A stretch of DNA of 19,580 nt from assembly GCA_937864375.1 (NCBI GenBank), contig CALMJO010000430.1:1-19580 (forward strand), read 5' to 3'. Each line of letters opens with the position of its first letter. The first letter of the stretch is position 1. Of this stretch, positions 7,196 to 15,009 are shown one piece after another. The DNA is from an uncultured Spirochaetota bacterium. Its GTDB lineage: Bacteria > Spirochaetota > UBA4802 > UBA5368. Below the pieces are notes generated by a model. The model ran no database searches. It had not been told where the DNA came from and saw nothing but the letters and a program-made list of their open reading frames with translations. The position numbers were made by a program, and so were the translations under genes.

Positions 7196-8365
7196 ATGAA
7201 GAGAAACGTTGCGATTATAGGCGGGGGGCAGACGTACCATGCGGCACGCCGTCATGACGTCAGCCAGCCGGAGATGGTGCACGAAGCCGTGCGCGCCGCC
7301 CTGGACGACGCGCAGATGAGCATCGAGGAAATCGACGCGGTGGTTATAGGCAACATGGAATTTTTCGAGGGCTGCCACATGACCGACTGCTGGCTCGCGG
7401 ACAGCACCGGCGCGTTCGGGAGGTCGGGGGTCAAGATCACCACCGGCGGTACCGTGGGCGCGACGATCGTGCACGCGGGCGCGCACCATGTCGCAAGCGG
7501 CGTCTTCGACAAGGTGCTGTGCATCGGCTTCGAGAAGCAGGAGGAAGGAGACACGAACGCGATCCTGAGCGGCGTGGCGCACCCGCTCTTCGGGAGGTCC
7601 ATGGCGGGCGCGGCGGTCGGTTTCTTCGCGATGCTCGGAACCTCGTACATGGCGAATTACGGCGCGACCGAGCGACACTCGGCGCTGGTAAGAATTAAGG
7701 CGGCCGAGAACGCGCGCAGGAACAGCTACGCCCACCTCAAGCTGAACATAGGTGAGGAGGACGTGCTCAATTCGCGGATGCTCGCCTATCCCATACGGCT
7801 CCTCGAGATGTGCCCGGCTTCCAACGGCGCGTGCGCGATGATACTCGCCGACGAAAAGACGGCGAAGGCGCGCGCGAAAAAACCCGTCTGGATACGGGCG
7901 ATGGACACGGCCCACAACGAGCAGTTCGTCCTGGACTGGAGGGACACCGGCTCCACTGCGCCCAGGTTTTCTGAGGTGAGCGCGACGCGCATCTACAGGA
8001 AGCTGGGAGTGAAGGACCCCGGGAGCTACTACGGCGTTTTCGAGGTATACGAACCGGCGACCTGGGCCGAAATCATGTGGTACGAGGACCTGCACCTGTG
8101 CGAACGCGGACAGGGCTTCAGGCTCATAGAAGAAGGCAAGACGAGGATCGACGGCGCCATGCCGGTGAACCCGTCGGGCGGCGTACTTTCCACGAACGCT
8201 ATTGGCGCGACGGCCATGCTCAGGGTATGGGAATGCGCGCTGCAGATCCGCGGCGACGCCGGCGGACACCAGCTGCCAAGGGAAGTGCACCGGGGACTCG
8301 CGACCGCGTACGGCGGCACCTGCTGGACGGTGCTCACCTCGCTGTCGGACAGCACGGAGGACTAG
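7196..8365 (+). CDS. Thiolase-like protein B1 (catalytic Cys missing)
   Basis: 389 residues, same superfamily as A1 but a distinct subgroup shared with B2. The nucleophile region reads TTGGTVGAT, with Gly or Thr where Cys would be, and the histidine block reads NPSGGVLSTNAIGAT, with Asn near the GHP position. The motif matching SCP-x ELHDCF is EVYEPATW, with Tyr at about 285, the position of the first catalytic Tyr of Ltp2. The second Ltp2 Tyr, 50 residues on, is not present. It starts at ATG 7196 with a TAGGAGG binding site overlapping the A1 stop, and its own stop is built into the next gene's site, so A1, B1 and the DUF35 gene look translationally coupled. I infer an A-B heteromer with DUF35 subunits. 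The role is probably C-C bond cleavage on an acyl-CoA, unproven. Confidence 0.82.
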   Translation: MKRNVAIIGGGQTYHAARRHDVSQPEMVHEAVRAALDDAQMSIEEIDAVVIGNMEFFEGCHMTDCWLADSTGAFGRSGVKITTGGTVGATIVHAGAHHVASGVFDKVLCIGFEKQEEGDTNAILSGVAHPLFGRSMAGAAVGFFAMLGTSYMANYGATERHSALVRIKAAENARRNSYAHLKLNIGEEDVLNSRMLAYPIRLLEMCPASNGACAMILADEKTAKARAKKPVWIRAMDTAHNEQFVLDWRDTGSTAPRFSEVSATRIYRKLGVKDPGSYYGVFEVYEPATWAEIMWYEDLHLCERGQGFRLIEEGKTRIDGAMPVNPSGGVLSTNAIGATAMLRVWECALQIRGDAGGHQLPREVHRGLATAYGGTCWTVLTSLSDSTED

Positions 8366-8376
8366 GAGGATCGGAC

Positions 8377-8856
8377 ATGTCACAGGAAACGTACGAACAG
8401 GAATTGATCAATCTGCCCATGGTGGTGGACGTTCCCTATCGCTTCGCGGCCGGGAAATACATGAGCAGGTTCCTGCTGGAGCTTCGCGACAACGGCAGGT
8501 TCTTTGGAACAAGGTGCCCCTCGTGCAAGAGGGTGATGATCCCGCCGCGCGTGGTGTGCGCGCGCTGCCACGTGAAGAGCACGGAATGGGTTGAGCTGGG
8601 GAACGAGGGAACGCTTGCGGCCTTCACGATCATGTATATACCGCTCACCGACCCGACCACCGGGAAGCCGCACAACCCGCCGTTCGCCTACGGTTCGGTG
8701 AAGCTTGACGGGTGCGACGCGCCGGTGGACCATTTTCTCAACATCGAGCCGGACATGAACAAGATCAGGGTGGGGATGAGGTTCAGGGCCGTGCTCAGGC
8801 CGCGCGAGGAGCGGAGAGGGGACCTGAGTGACATACTGTACTTCGATCCCATCTGA
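8377..8856 (+). CDS. DUF35 zinc-ribbon/OB-fold protein, type B
   Basis: 159 residues. The N-terminal helices are followed by an intact zinc ribbon, CPSC-KRVMIPPRVV-CARC (CxxC-x10-CxxC), and then an OB-fold beta domain. DUF35 proteins form complexes with thiolase-superfamily enzymes and are needed for activity or CoA channelling in archaeal thiolase/HMG-CoA synthase, BbsAB and Ltp2-ChsH2. It shares with the last DUF35 gene (16189-16668) an insertion DPTTGKP/DPATGSQ and the segment KIRVGMR-RAV, absent from the other two. Both of these copies directly follow a B-type thiolase-like gene, so I infer that this type pairs with B proteins. The TAGGAGG binding site overlaps the B1 stop. Confidence 0.88.
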   Translation: MSQETYEQELINLPMVVDVPYRFAAGKYMSRFLLELRDNGRFFGTRCPSCKRVMIPPRVVCARCHVKSTEWVELGNEGTLAAFTIMYIPLTDPTTGKPHNPPFAYGSVKLDGCDAPVDHFLNIEPDMNKIRVGMRFRAVLRPREERRGDLSDILYFDPI

Positions 8857-8899
8857 CCGGGGTCGCAGCGGTACGCACGAATAATCGAGGAGGCACGCA

Positions 8900-9361
8900 A
8901 TGAGCGACAATGTGTTCAGACCGTTCGAGGTCGATCAGCATATCACCGCCATGAGCCGGTATTACGCCGGGAAGATCGGGAGCCGTTTTTTCGTTGAGCT
9001 TCGGGACAAAGGAAGGATCATGGGCATCAAGTGTGCAAAGTGCGGCAAGGTATACGCGCCGCCCCGGCAGATGTGCGGTCCCTGTTTCCACACCATGGGC
9101 GAATCGGACATGGTCGAAGTCGGTCCCCTCGGCACGGTGGTCACTTTCACCAGGGTCGAGTACGACAGCGCGGTGGCGCCCCGCAAGGCCCCGTTCGTGT
9201 ACGCGCTCGTGAGACTCGACGGGGCCGACACCGCCCTGCCGCATTTCCTTGAATGCGCGGAAGGGGAGGTCGCGACGGGAATGAGGGTGGAGCCCGTATT
9301 CGCCGGGGAGCGCAAGGGCACCATCCTTGACATTAACCATTTCCGTCCGGCGGCAGGCTGA
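8900..9361 (+). CDS. DUF35 zinc-ribbon/OB-fold protein, type A
   Basis: 153 residues from ATG 8900, with a GAGGAGG binding site. The zinc ribbon is intact: CAKC-GKVYAPPRQM-CGPC. The OB-fold domain follows (FVYALVRLDGAD). It lacks the DP-TG insertion of the type B copies and resembles the DUF35 protein at 13385-13843, which stands next to A2, so it is the probable partner of A1. It lies 43 bp after the type B gene. Such proteins act as CoA- and substrate-binding lids for thiolase-superfamily enzymes; here the pairing is inferred from sequence class and position. Confidence 0.87.
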   Translation: MSDNVFRPFEVDQHITAMSRYYAGKIGSRFFVELRDKGRIMGIKCAKCGKVYAPPRQMCGPCFHTMGESDMVEVGPLGTVVTFTRVEYDSAVAPRKAPFVYALVRLDGADTALPHFLECAEGEVATGMRVEPVFAGERKGTILDINHFRPAAG

Positions 9362-9401
9362 TCGGACCCCGCATATAAAAAAGAGACGAGAGGAAAGGTG
9401 C

Positions 9402-10436
9402 ATGGACCAGAAGGAAAAAGCGAACTACCTGGCCTACTTCAACGGCGATCGCGGCGCAACGCGCACTCCCGCCGATTACCAGAGGCGCGACGACGCCTCG
9501 CACATCTACCACAACACCAGGGACTACTCGGAGTGGTGGTACGTGGACGCCTCGTTCACCAACGGCTATCACGTGGTCGCTACCTATCACTACCGGAACT
9601 TTTTCCTGCCGGGAATGATTCCCACTTTGCAGTTTTTCATTTACAGGCCGGACGGCATGCGCGTGGATCGCTACGAGGTGTGCGACCAGAACAAGATCAG
9701 CGCGGACCCGAACTACTGCGACGTGCGCATGGGGAAGAGCGCCATCAGGGACTGCGGCGACCATTACGTCGCATCCATGGACATCAAGGGCGACGGGTTC
9801 GAGCTCGTGATGAAGAACGCGGTGCCGCCGTGGAAGCCGGGGACCGGCTTCAATTACAAGAACGAGGAGAACGGGAAGGTGGCGGGATGGGTGGTGCCGG
9901 TTCCGGCCGCGCGGGTCGAGGGGGTGCTGCGCCTGAAGGGCGAGACGATGAGCGTGCAGGGCTACGGCTACCACGACCACAACTGGGGCAACTACCACAC
10001 CTCGGAAACGTTCAGGGGATGGTACTGGGGAAGGGTGCACCACGAACGGTACTCGATCGATTACGGCTGGGTCCTTCCGCGCGACGAAGCGATGCCGGTG
10101 GTATCGCCGCTTCTGCTTGCGCGTAACGGTGAAATCATCCTGAGCACAGACATCATGTCGGCCCGGATGGAGGACTTCCGCGTCGACGAAAAAACGGGGC
10201 AGCGCTATCCGGTAAAGCAGGTATTTTCCACGGACGTGCTCGGCGTGCGCATGGAGCTTTCAATAACGACGCACCGCGTGGTCGAGCAGATGACCCTGCC
10301 CAGGATCACCGAGTGGGAGCAGTACTACATGCGGTTCATCGCCGGCTACGAGCTTTTCGTCTCGGCAGACGGGGAGGAAGAGACCATAAAGGGCGAGATG
10401 CTTCATGAATACGTAATTCTCCATCCGGGCGAATAG
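9402..10436 (+). CDS. CrtC-like/AttH-like lipocalin-fold protein
   Basis: 344 residues from ATG 9402, with an AGAGGAAAGG binding site; the frame opens further upstream but would overlap the previous gene. EWWYVDASF at 44-52 and GYGYHDHNWGNY at 187-198 are hallmarks of the CrtC/AttH double-lipocalin family, which includes hydroxyneurosporene synthase (water addition to isoprenoid double bonds) and fungal Diels-Alderase-type cyclases. The protein is rich in Trp, Tyr and His, as expected for a hydrophobic barrel. No signal peptide is seen. It lies directly before a CrtI-like FAD oxidoreductase gene, 21 bp apart, recalling carotenoid pairs. The surrounding genes are acyl-CoA catabolic and no other carotenoid gene is present, so action on an isoprenoid or polycyclic substrate is inferred. 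Family membership is fairly sure; the reaction is not. Confidence 0.75.
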   Translation: MDQKEKANYLAYFNGDRGATRTPADYQRRDDASHIYHNTRDYSEWWYVDASFTNGYHVVATYHYRNFFLPGMIPTLQFFIYRPDGMRVDRYEVCDQNKISADPNYCDVRMGKSAIRDCGDHYVASMDIKGDGFELVMKNAVPPWKPGTGFNYKNEENGKVAGWVVPVPAARVEGVLRLKGETMSVQGYGYHDHNWGNYHTSETFRGWYWGRVHHERYSIDYGWVLPRDEAMPVVSPLLLARNGEIILSTDIMSARMEDFRVDEKTGQRYPVKQVFSTDVLGVRMELSITTHRVVEQMTLPRITEWEQYYMRFIAGYELFVSADGEEETIKGEMLHEYVILHPGE

Positions 10437-10457
10437 ATTTAATAACAGGAAGCTGCC

Positions 10458-11981
10458 ATGAACACACAGTATGACATCATCGTAATCGGCGCAGGGGTGG
10501 GCGGACTATCGGCGGCCACGCTGCTCCAGAAGGAAGGGAAGAGGGTGCTCCTGCTCGAGCGGACGGACCGCGTGGGCGGGAGGGCGATGTCCATCAAGGG
10601 CACGGAAATATCGGACAGGGGACTCCAGTGGTACAGGGACCTGCTCGCGACACAGTACACCTACATCGCGGGGGCCAGCCCCGACCCCGAGGAAATTGTG
10701 AAGAACCGCATGCTGGACGGGTACACGCTCGACATTGGCTACCACGCGATCAGCGCCAACGGCGCGGGCTACATGCTGGACTTCGAGGACCTGGCGGGCG
10801 GCATCGAGGGGGTGACCAAGCACGGCGGCCACTGGGCGTCATATTACAAGGGACAGATATACCGGGACGTGGCGGGAAATTGCATCGACCCGGCGCTGCG
10901 CACCATGGCGAAGACGGAAAAGATACCGTACCTGGATTTCTACATCGACGCCTACAGATTGAGCGACAGCGAAATCGACGAGCTCGAAAAGGTTTCGTTC
11001 AAGGACTGGGCGGAGCGGAAGGGCATTACGAAGAACGAGATCATCTACAATCACCTGCATACCGTGAGCACGCTCTTCTCCACCATTAATAACCCCGCCG
11101 ACATCTCCATCGGGGACATCTTCCGCTATTTCAAACACGCGTTCGAGCCCAAGCTCGCGCGTGGCGTGCTCGGCTGGGTGGGAGGCTTTGTAGAGCACGG
11201 GACCATCGAGTGGTCCAAGGCCGTCGCGCGCCGGTTCCAGGCGCTGGGCGGCGAGCTCCTGCTGGGCGCGAGGGTGACCGAGGTGAAGGTGGAACAGGGC
11301 GCGGTCACCGGCGTCAAGGCCGAATCGGCCGAAAAGGGCCCCCTGGAATTTTTCGCGCCCGTGGTCGTAAGCAATATCCCGGCACAGCATACCTTCAGGG
11401 TGGTGGACGAAAAGCTCTTCCCGCAGGCATGGGTCGACAAGACCAAGAGCATGTACGGCTACGGGAGCTACGTCCCCTACATGGGGCTCAACAGGCTTCC
11501 GATGCCGGAGGAACACGCGAAGCTGGGACTCAAGAACACGTGCGTGCTGCCCAGGAGCGAGGGCTTCGACTGGGACGTGTACATATGCTGGAATATCCAG
11601 TCTATGATTGACAAATCAATCGCCCCCGCCGGCAAGTACCTCTACACCGCCTACCTGCCCATCAGCGAGCGCGAGTCGCTGGACCGGAAGCTCGTGGGCA
11701 AGCTCATGGAGCGCCTCCCCGACTTTATGGAGGAAATCTACCCCGGCTTTAAAGAATGCGTGGACTGGAAGCTCGACCTCGTCTGCTGGAAGCTCGAGGG
11801 CGTGGCAAAGAGCGTCTCGCAGGCGGGCACGCAGAAGGTGCCGGTGCGCTCGCCCCACGTGAAGGGACTGTTCTTCGCCGGCGACACGGCGAAGGGATAC
11901 GGCGTCGCGATGGACTGCGCGATTGTTTCGGGCGTGCTGTGCGCGAGCGACGTGCTGGGCAAGGATTTTGGAGTGAGATAA
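10458..11981 (+). CDS. CrtI/phytoene desaturase-like FAD-dependent oxidoreductase
   Basis: 507 residues, the typical length for the CrtI/amine oxidase-like group. The N-terminal FAD-binding motif is IVIGAGVGGLSAATLL (from about residue 8), with E34 binding the ribose and DRVGGRA following. The C-terminal flavin motif is FFAGDTAKGYGVAMDCAIVSG (about 473 onward). Enzymes of this group desaturate, isomerise or saturate isoprenoid chains or similar hydrophobic substrates. It follows the CrtC-like gene closely and precedes the second thiolase gene. The middle substrate domain has no obvious match by eye, so desaturase versus saturase cannot be decided. It carries operator-like site 4 within its coding sequence (11605-11622). 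Confidence 0.85.
   Translation: MNTQYDIIVIGAGVGGLSAATLLQKEGKRVLLLERTDRVGGRAMSIKGTEISDRGLQWYRDLLATQYTYIAGASPDPEEIVKNRMLDGYTLDIGYHAISANGAGYMLDFEDLAGGIEGVTKHGGHWASYYKGQIYRDVAGNCIDPALRTMAKTEKIPYLDFYIDAYRLSDSEIDELEKVSFKDWAERKGITKNEIIYNHLHTVSTLFSTINNPADISIGDIFRYFKHAFEPKLARGVLGWVGGFVEHGTIEWSKAVARRFQALGGELLLGARVTEVKVEQGAVTGVKAESAEKGPLEFFAPVVVSNIPAQHTFRVVDEKLFPQAWVDKTKSMYGYGSYVPYMGLNRLPMPEEHAKLGLKNTCVLPRSEGFDWDVYICWNIQSMIDKSIAPAGKYLYTAYLPISERESLDRKLVGKLMERLPDFMEEIYPGFKECVDWKLDLVCWKLEGVAKSVSQAGTQKVPVRSPHVKGLFFAGDTAKGYGVAMDCAIVSGVLCASDVLGKDFGVR
11605..11622. promoter_or_regulatory. Operator-like site 4 inside the CrtI-like gene
   Basis: TGATTGACAAATCAATCG is a TGATTGA-N4-TCAATCG palindrome matching the TetR operator pattern. 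Its half-sites differ from sites 1-3 by one base. It lies within the coding region, about 380 bp upstream of the second thiolase start. It encodes ordinary residues (MIDKSIA), so a chance match is possible, but the perfect 7-bp half-sites with the same 4-bp spacer are notable. Confidence 0.45.
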
Positions 11982-12002
11982 ATCGACAAGGAGACAATGA
12001 TC

Positions 12003-13235
12003 ATGGCAGAGAAGAATAATCCCAACGATGTCGTCATAGTGAGCGCGGTGCGCACGCCCTTCGGCAAGTTCGACGGCGCGCTCAAGACCACGCTGAGCTT
12101 CGACCTCGCCATAAAGGCGATGCGCGAAGCGGTCCAGAGGACGAAGCTCTCCCCCGCGGAGGTGGACGAGGTCTACTACGGGACCTGCATACCGGCGGAA
12201 TACGCGATCTACACCAACGTGCCCGCGCGCCAGATCACCCTGGGCGCCGGGTTCCCTGACAGCTCCATTTCGCTCACGATCGACCGGGCATGCTGTTCGT
12301 CCATGACGGCGCTTCGCCTGGGCTACCAGTCCATCAAGGCGGGGAGCGCCGACATCGTCGTGGCCTCGGGCGCCGAAAACATGGGGAACGTTCCGCTCAT
12401 AGCGCCAGCCGCCAAGACACGCTGGGGAAACAGGCTGGGCCCCATCGAGCTCGAGGACGTGCTGTTCGAGCTCGGCTACGGGCGGCGCGGCTTCGCGCCG
12501 GTCGCGACCGATGCCGGTCACGTGGCGATCGAGTACGGCGTGAGCCGGGAGGACCAGGACGCGTGGGCGGTGGAAAGCCACAGGAAATGGCATCGTGCAT
12601 TCGGCGAGGGTAAATTCAAGGTGGGCGAGGAGATCACGCCCTTCGAGGTGCCGCAGAAGGGGAACACGCTTCGCCTTGAGCGGGACGAGTCGCCGCGCGA
12701 GGATTCCTCGATCGAAAAATTGTCGAAGCTCAAGACCGTCTACGGCAGTCCCACGGTTACCGCGGGAAACGCGCCCGGCATGAATGCGGGGGCGTCGGCC
12801 ATGATGATCATGTCGCGCAGGAAGGCGGAGGAGAAGGGGCTCAAAATCCTCGGCACCATAGAATGCGTGCAGGCGGCGGCGGGCGAGCCCAAGTACATGG
12901 CCTGCGTGCCCGCGCTTGCGATTGAAAAGATGCTCGCGAAGAAGGGCCTCACGATCGACGACGTCGATCTTGTCGAGATCAACGAGGCCTTCGCGGCGGT
13001 CACCCTCGTGTCGCTCAAGATGCTCGCCGGGAACGACGACGCGAAATGGCGCGCGCTCCAGGCGAAGACGAACGTCAACGGCGGCGCGATCGCCATAGGG
13101 CACCCGGTGGGTGCGAGCGGCGCGCGCATCACGATGACCATGATGTACGAGCTCATGAGAAGAGGCGGCGGGCTGGGAGTCGCTGCGATCTGCGGCGGGC
13201 TGTCGCAGGGCGAAGCCATCCTGGTGCGCGTCTAG
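12003..13235 (+). CDS. Thiolase (acetyl-CoA acetyltransferase/acyltransferase), second copy
   Basis: 410 residues from ATG 12003. An ATG at 11997 is in frame but only 3 bases from AAGGAG, while 12003 is 9 bases away, so 12003 is preferred with moderate certainty. All catalytic parts of a true thiolase are seen: C98 in RACCSSMTAL, NEAFA, the NGGAIAIGHPVGASGAR histidine block, and CGGLSQG near the end. It is clearly different in sequence from the first thiolase, so it is not a recent duplicate. It closes the first half of the block, after the CrtC/CrtI-like pair and before a 149-bp gap. I infer the two thiolases handle different ketoacyl-CoA intermediates of one pathway. Confidence 0.92.
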   Translation: MAEKNNPNDVVIVSAVRTPFGKFDGALKTTLSFDLAIKAMREAVQRTKLSPAEVDEVYYGTCIPAEYAIYTNVPARQITLGAGFPDSSISLTIDRACCSSMTALRLGYQSIKAGSADIVVASGAENMGNVPLIAPAAKTRWGNRLGPIELEDVLFELGYGRRGFAPVATDAGHVAIEYGVSREDQDAWAVESHRKWHRAFGEGKFKVGEEITPFEVPQKGNTLRLERDESPREDSSIEKLSKLKTVYGSPTVTAGNAPGMNAGASAMMIMSRRKAEEKGLKILGTIECVQAAAGEPKYMACVPALAIEKMLAKKGLTIDDVDLVEINEAFAAVTLVSLKMLAGNDDAKWRALQAKTNVNGGAIAIGHPVGASGARITMTMMYELMRRGGGLGVAAICGGLSQGEAILVRV

Positions 13236-13257
13236 ACGGGAACTGCCATCTTAATGG

Positions 13258-13348
13258 CACCCGGATAACAACCTTGCGGGGCGTTTTAAAATGTATGAGC
13301 CAAAAAACCTCCATAGGAAGCAGCATCCCCTGCAGGGCTATCCGGGTG
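13258..13348. repeat. Long-range inverted repeat, possible structured leader
   Basis: A perfect 10-bp inverted repeat, CACCCGGATA (13258-13267) and TATCCGGGTG (13339-13348), encloses 71 bp. Inside, CTTGCGGGG near the left arm can pair with CCCCTGCAGG near the right arm with one bulge, giving a nested stem, and CCCTGCAGGG (13328-13337) is itself a palindrome. A smaller stem, TGCCAT/ATGGCA (13244-13259), partly overlaps the left arm. It lies in the only sizeable gap inside the block, before the second cassette. No T-run follows, so it is not a standard terminator. It may be a leader RNA, a processing site or an old element scar. Confidence 0.45.
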
Positions 13349-13384
13349 AATTTTTATTTCATCATATAGTACAGGAGCGCGTTC

Positions 13385-13843
13385 ATGGCTGACTGGATGA
13401 AGAATGTTGAGCCGCTGACCCTGAAGGGGCAGATCGCCGTACCGTACTCGTGGTGGGTGGGGGCGACGGGAAGCCGTTTCCTCATCGCGCTGCGCGACGA
13501 AAAGAAGATAATGGGAAGCCGATGCGGCGAATGCGGCACGGTCTACGTTCCGCCCAGGAAGAACTGCGGGCGCTGTTTCAGGGACATGGACGAGTGGGTC
13601 GAGCTGGGAAACGAGGGAGAGGTGAAAAGCTTTTCGATCGTGCACACGCCGTTCAAGCTCCACCCGGCCAAGGCGCCGTTCGCGTACGCGCTCATAAAGC
13701 TGGACGGGGCCGACGTGGCGCTGCTGCACATCGTCACGGGCGGGCTCGATGCGCTCAAGAGGGGGGCGCGGGTGCGCGCAAAGTTCCGTGAGGAGCGCAC
13801 CGGGCATATCCTCGACATAGAATCCTTTGAACTTCTGCCATAG
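13385..13843 (+). CDS. DUF35 zinc-ribbon/OB-fold protein, type A
   Basis: 152 residues from ATG 13385, with AGGAG upstream. The zinc ribbon CGEC-GTVYVPPRKN-CGRC is intact, followed by the OB-fold domain (FAYALIKLDGAD). Like the copy at 8900-9361 it lacks the DP-TG insertion and has a compact C-terminus (TGHILDIESFE, compare KGTILDINHF). It opens the second cassette, directly before A2 (15-bp gap), and is probably its complex partner. The N-terminus is more hydrophobic, with several tryptophans (YSWWVG), than the other copies. Confidence 0.87.
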   Translation: MADWMKNVEPLTLKGQIAVPYSWWVGATGSRFLIALRDEKKIMGSRCGECGTVYVPPRKNCGRCFRDMDEWVELGNEGEVKSFSIVHTPFKLHPAKAPFAYALIKLDGADVALLHIVTGGLDALKRGARVRAKFREERTGHILDIESFELLP

Positions 13844-13858
13844 GGCGCGGGGAAAAGT

Positions 13859-15001
13859 ATGGATAAAATCGCGATAGCGGGCGTGGCGCAGACGAAGTTC
13901 GAGCGCCGTAAGAAGGACAAGATCTACGCAGACCTCGTGTTCGAGGTGACCAGGGACGCGCTGGACGACGCGGGCATGCGCATCGACGACATCGACAGCG
14001 TGGTGACGATTTCGAACGATTTCCTGGACGGGCGGACGATCTCGGGCATGGCCGTGGGCGACGCATCGGGCGCGCACGACAAGAACATCTCCACGGTGGA
14101 GGGCGACGGGACATTCGGCGCGTACTACGGCGCGATGAGGGTGCTGGGTGGCTCGCGTGCGACGCTCGTGGTCGCGCACTCGAAGGCGAGCGAGGGGAAC
14201 ATGCGCTATATCACCAACGGCATGTTCGATCCCGTGTTCCAGAGGCTCCTGGGCATCGACGCGGTTGCGGCAGGCGCGCTGCAGGCATTTGAGTACATGG
14301 ACCGCTACGGCGTGTCCGCGGAACAGTGCGCGCAGGTTTCGGTGAAGAACCACGGGAACGGCGTGAACAACCCGTTCGCCCATCTGCCCCTGACGATCAC
14401 CGTTGACGATGTCATGAAGTCAAGGGAGATCGCAAGCCCGCTCAGGCTCCTGGACTGCGCCCCGGTAAGCGACGGGGCCGCGGCGGTGATCATCGTCAAC
14501 GAGGAGACTGCGGAGAAATCAAAAAAGAAGCCGGTGTGGATCAGGGGGATCGCCCACTGCGCCGAGGAATATTTCCTGGGCGACCGCGACCTGGCCGTCC
14601 CGCGCGCGCTGCACGAGGCGTCCCGCCGGGCCTTTGAACTCGCGGGAATAAAGGACCCCAGGGCGCAGATCGACGTCGTTGAGCTCTATGACGCGTTCGG
14701 CTACATGGAGCCGCTCTGGCTCGAGGGCATGGGATTCTGCGCCCCGGGCGAGGGGGCGACGCTCATCGATCGGGGCGTCACGGTAAGGGGGGGAAAGCTC
14801 CCCGTCAACCCGTCGGGCGGCGTGATGTCGGCGCAGGCGGTGCTGGTGGCCGGGCTCGCGAGGATCATCGAGTGCGTGCTGCAGCTGCGCGGCGAGGCGG
14901 GGGCAAGGCAGGTAAAGGGAGCGTCGACGGCGCTCGCGCACGGGATCAACGGGCCGTGCGGGCAGAGCCACTGCGTATGGATACTGGGCGCACAGAAGTG
15001 A
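13859..15001 (+). CDS. Thiolase-like protein A2 (catalytic Cys missing)
   Basis: 380 residues and a clear paralogue of A1: both share the QTRF/QTKF start, the GDRDL segment and the C-terminal CGQxHC motif. The nucleophile region reads VEGDGTFGAYYG, without Cys, and the histidine block reads NPSGGVMSAQAVLVAG, without GHP. The SCP-x ELHDCF motif is ELYDAF with Tyr at about 277, as in Ltp2 (LYDHF). The second Ltp2 Tyr, 50 residues on, is Ala. A2 therefore keeps one residue that A1 has lost, suggesting the two cassettes differ in catalysis or substrate. The binding site GGGGAAAAG precedes ATG 13859. The gene lies between its DUF35 partner and B2. Retro-aldolase or other C-C cleavage activity is inferred. 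Confidence 0.82.
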   Translation: MDKIAIAGVAQTKFERRKKDKIYADLVFEVTRDALDDAGMRIDDIDSVVTISNDFLDGRTISGMAVGDASGAHDKNISTVEGDGTFGAYYGAMRVLGGSRATLVVAHSKASEGNMRYITNGMFDPVFQRLLGIDAVAAGALQAFEYMDRYGVSAEQCAQVSVKNHGNGVNNPFAHLPLTITVDDVMKSREIASPLRLLDCAPVSDGAAAVIIVNEETAEKSKKKPVWIRGIAHCAEEYFLGDRDLAVPRALHEASRRAFELAGIKDPRAQIDVVELYDAFGYMEPLWLEGMGFCAPGEGATLIDRGVTVRGGKLPVNPSGGVMSAQAVLVAGLARIIECVLQLRGEAGARQVKGASTALAHGINGPCGQSHCVWILGAQK

Positions 15002-15009
15002 GGTAAGAG

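Noticed and set aside
6608..8383. Long minus-strand open frame (591 codons)
   Set aside because: It lies opposite A1, B1 and their junction, is rich in Arg, His and Val as expected for the antisense of GC-rich genes, and has no family motifs.
8404..8411. TTGATCAA near the start of the first DUF35 gene as another operator
   Set aside because: It is a short palindrome without the 4-bp spacer of the TGAYTGA-N4-TCAATCR pattern.
11616..13103. Long minus-strand open frame (495 codons)
   Set aside because: It is the shadow of the CrtI-like and second thiolase genes, whose own motifs are complete.
13244..13348. Possible integron attC site, because of GGATAACAA near the left arm
   Set aside because: The matching GTTRRRY end is missing and no integrase or cassette structure is present.
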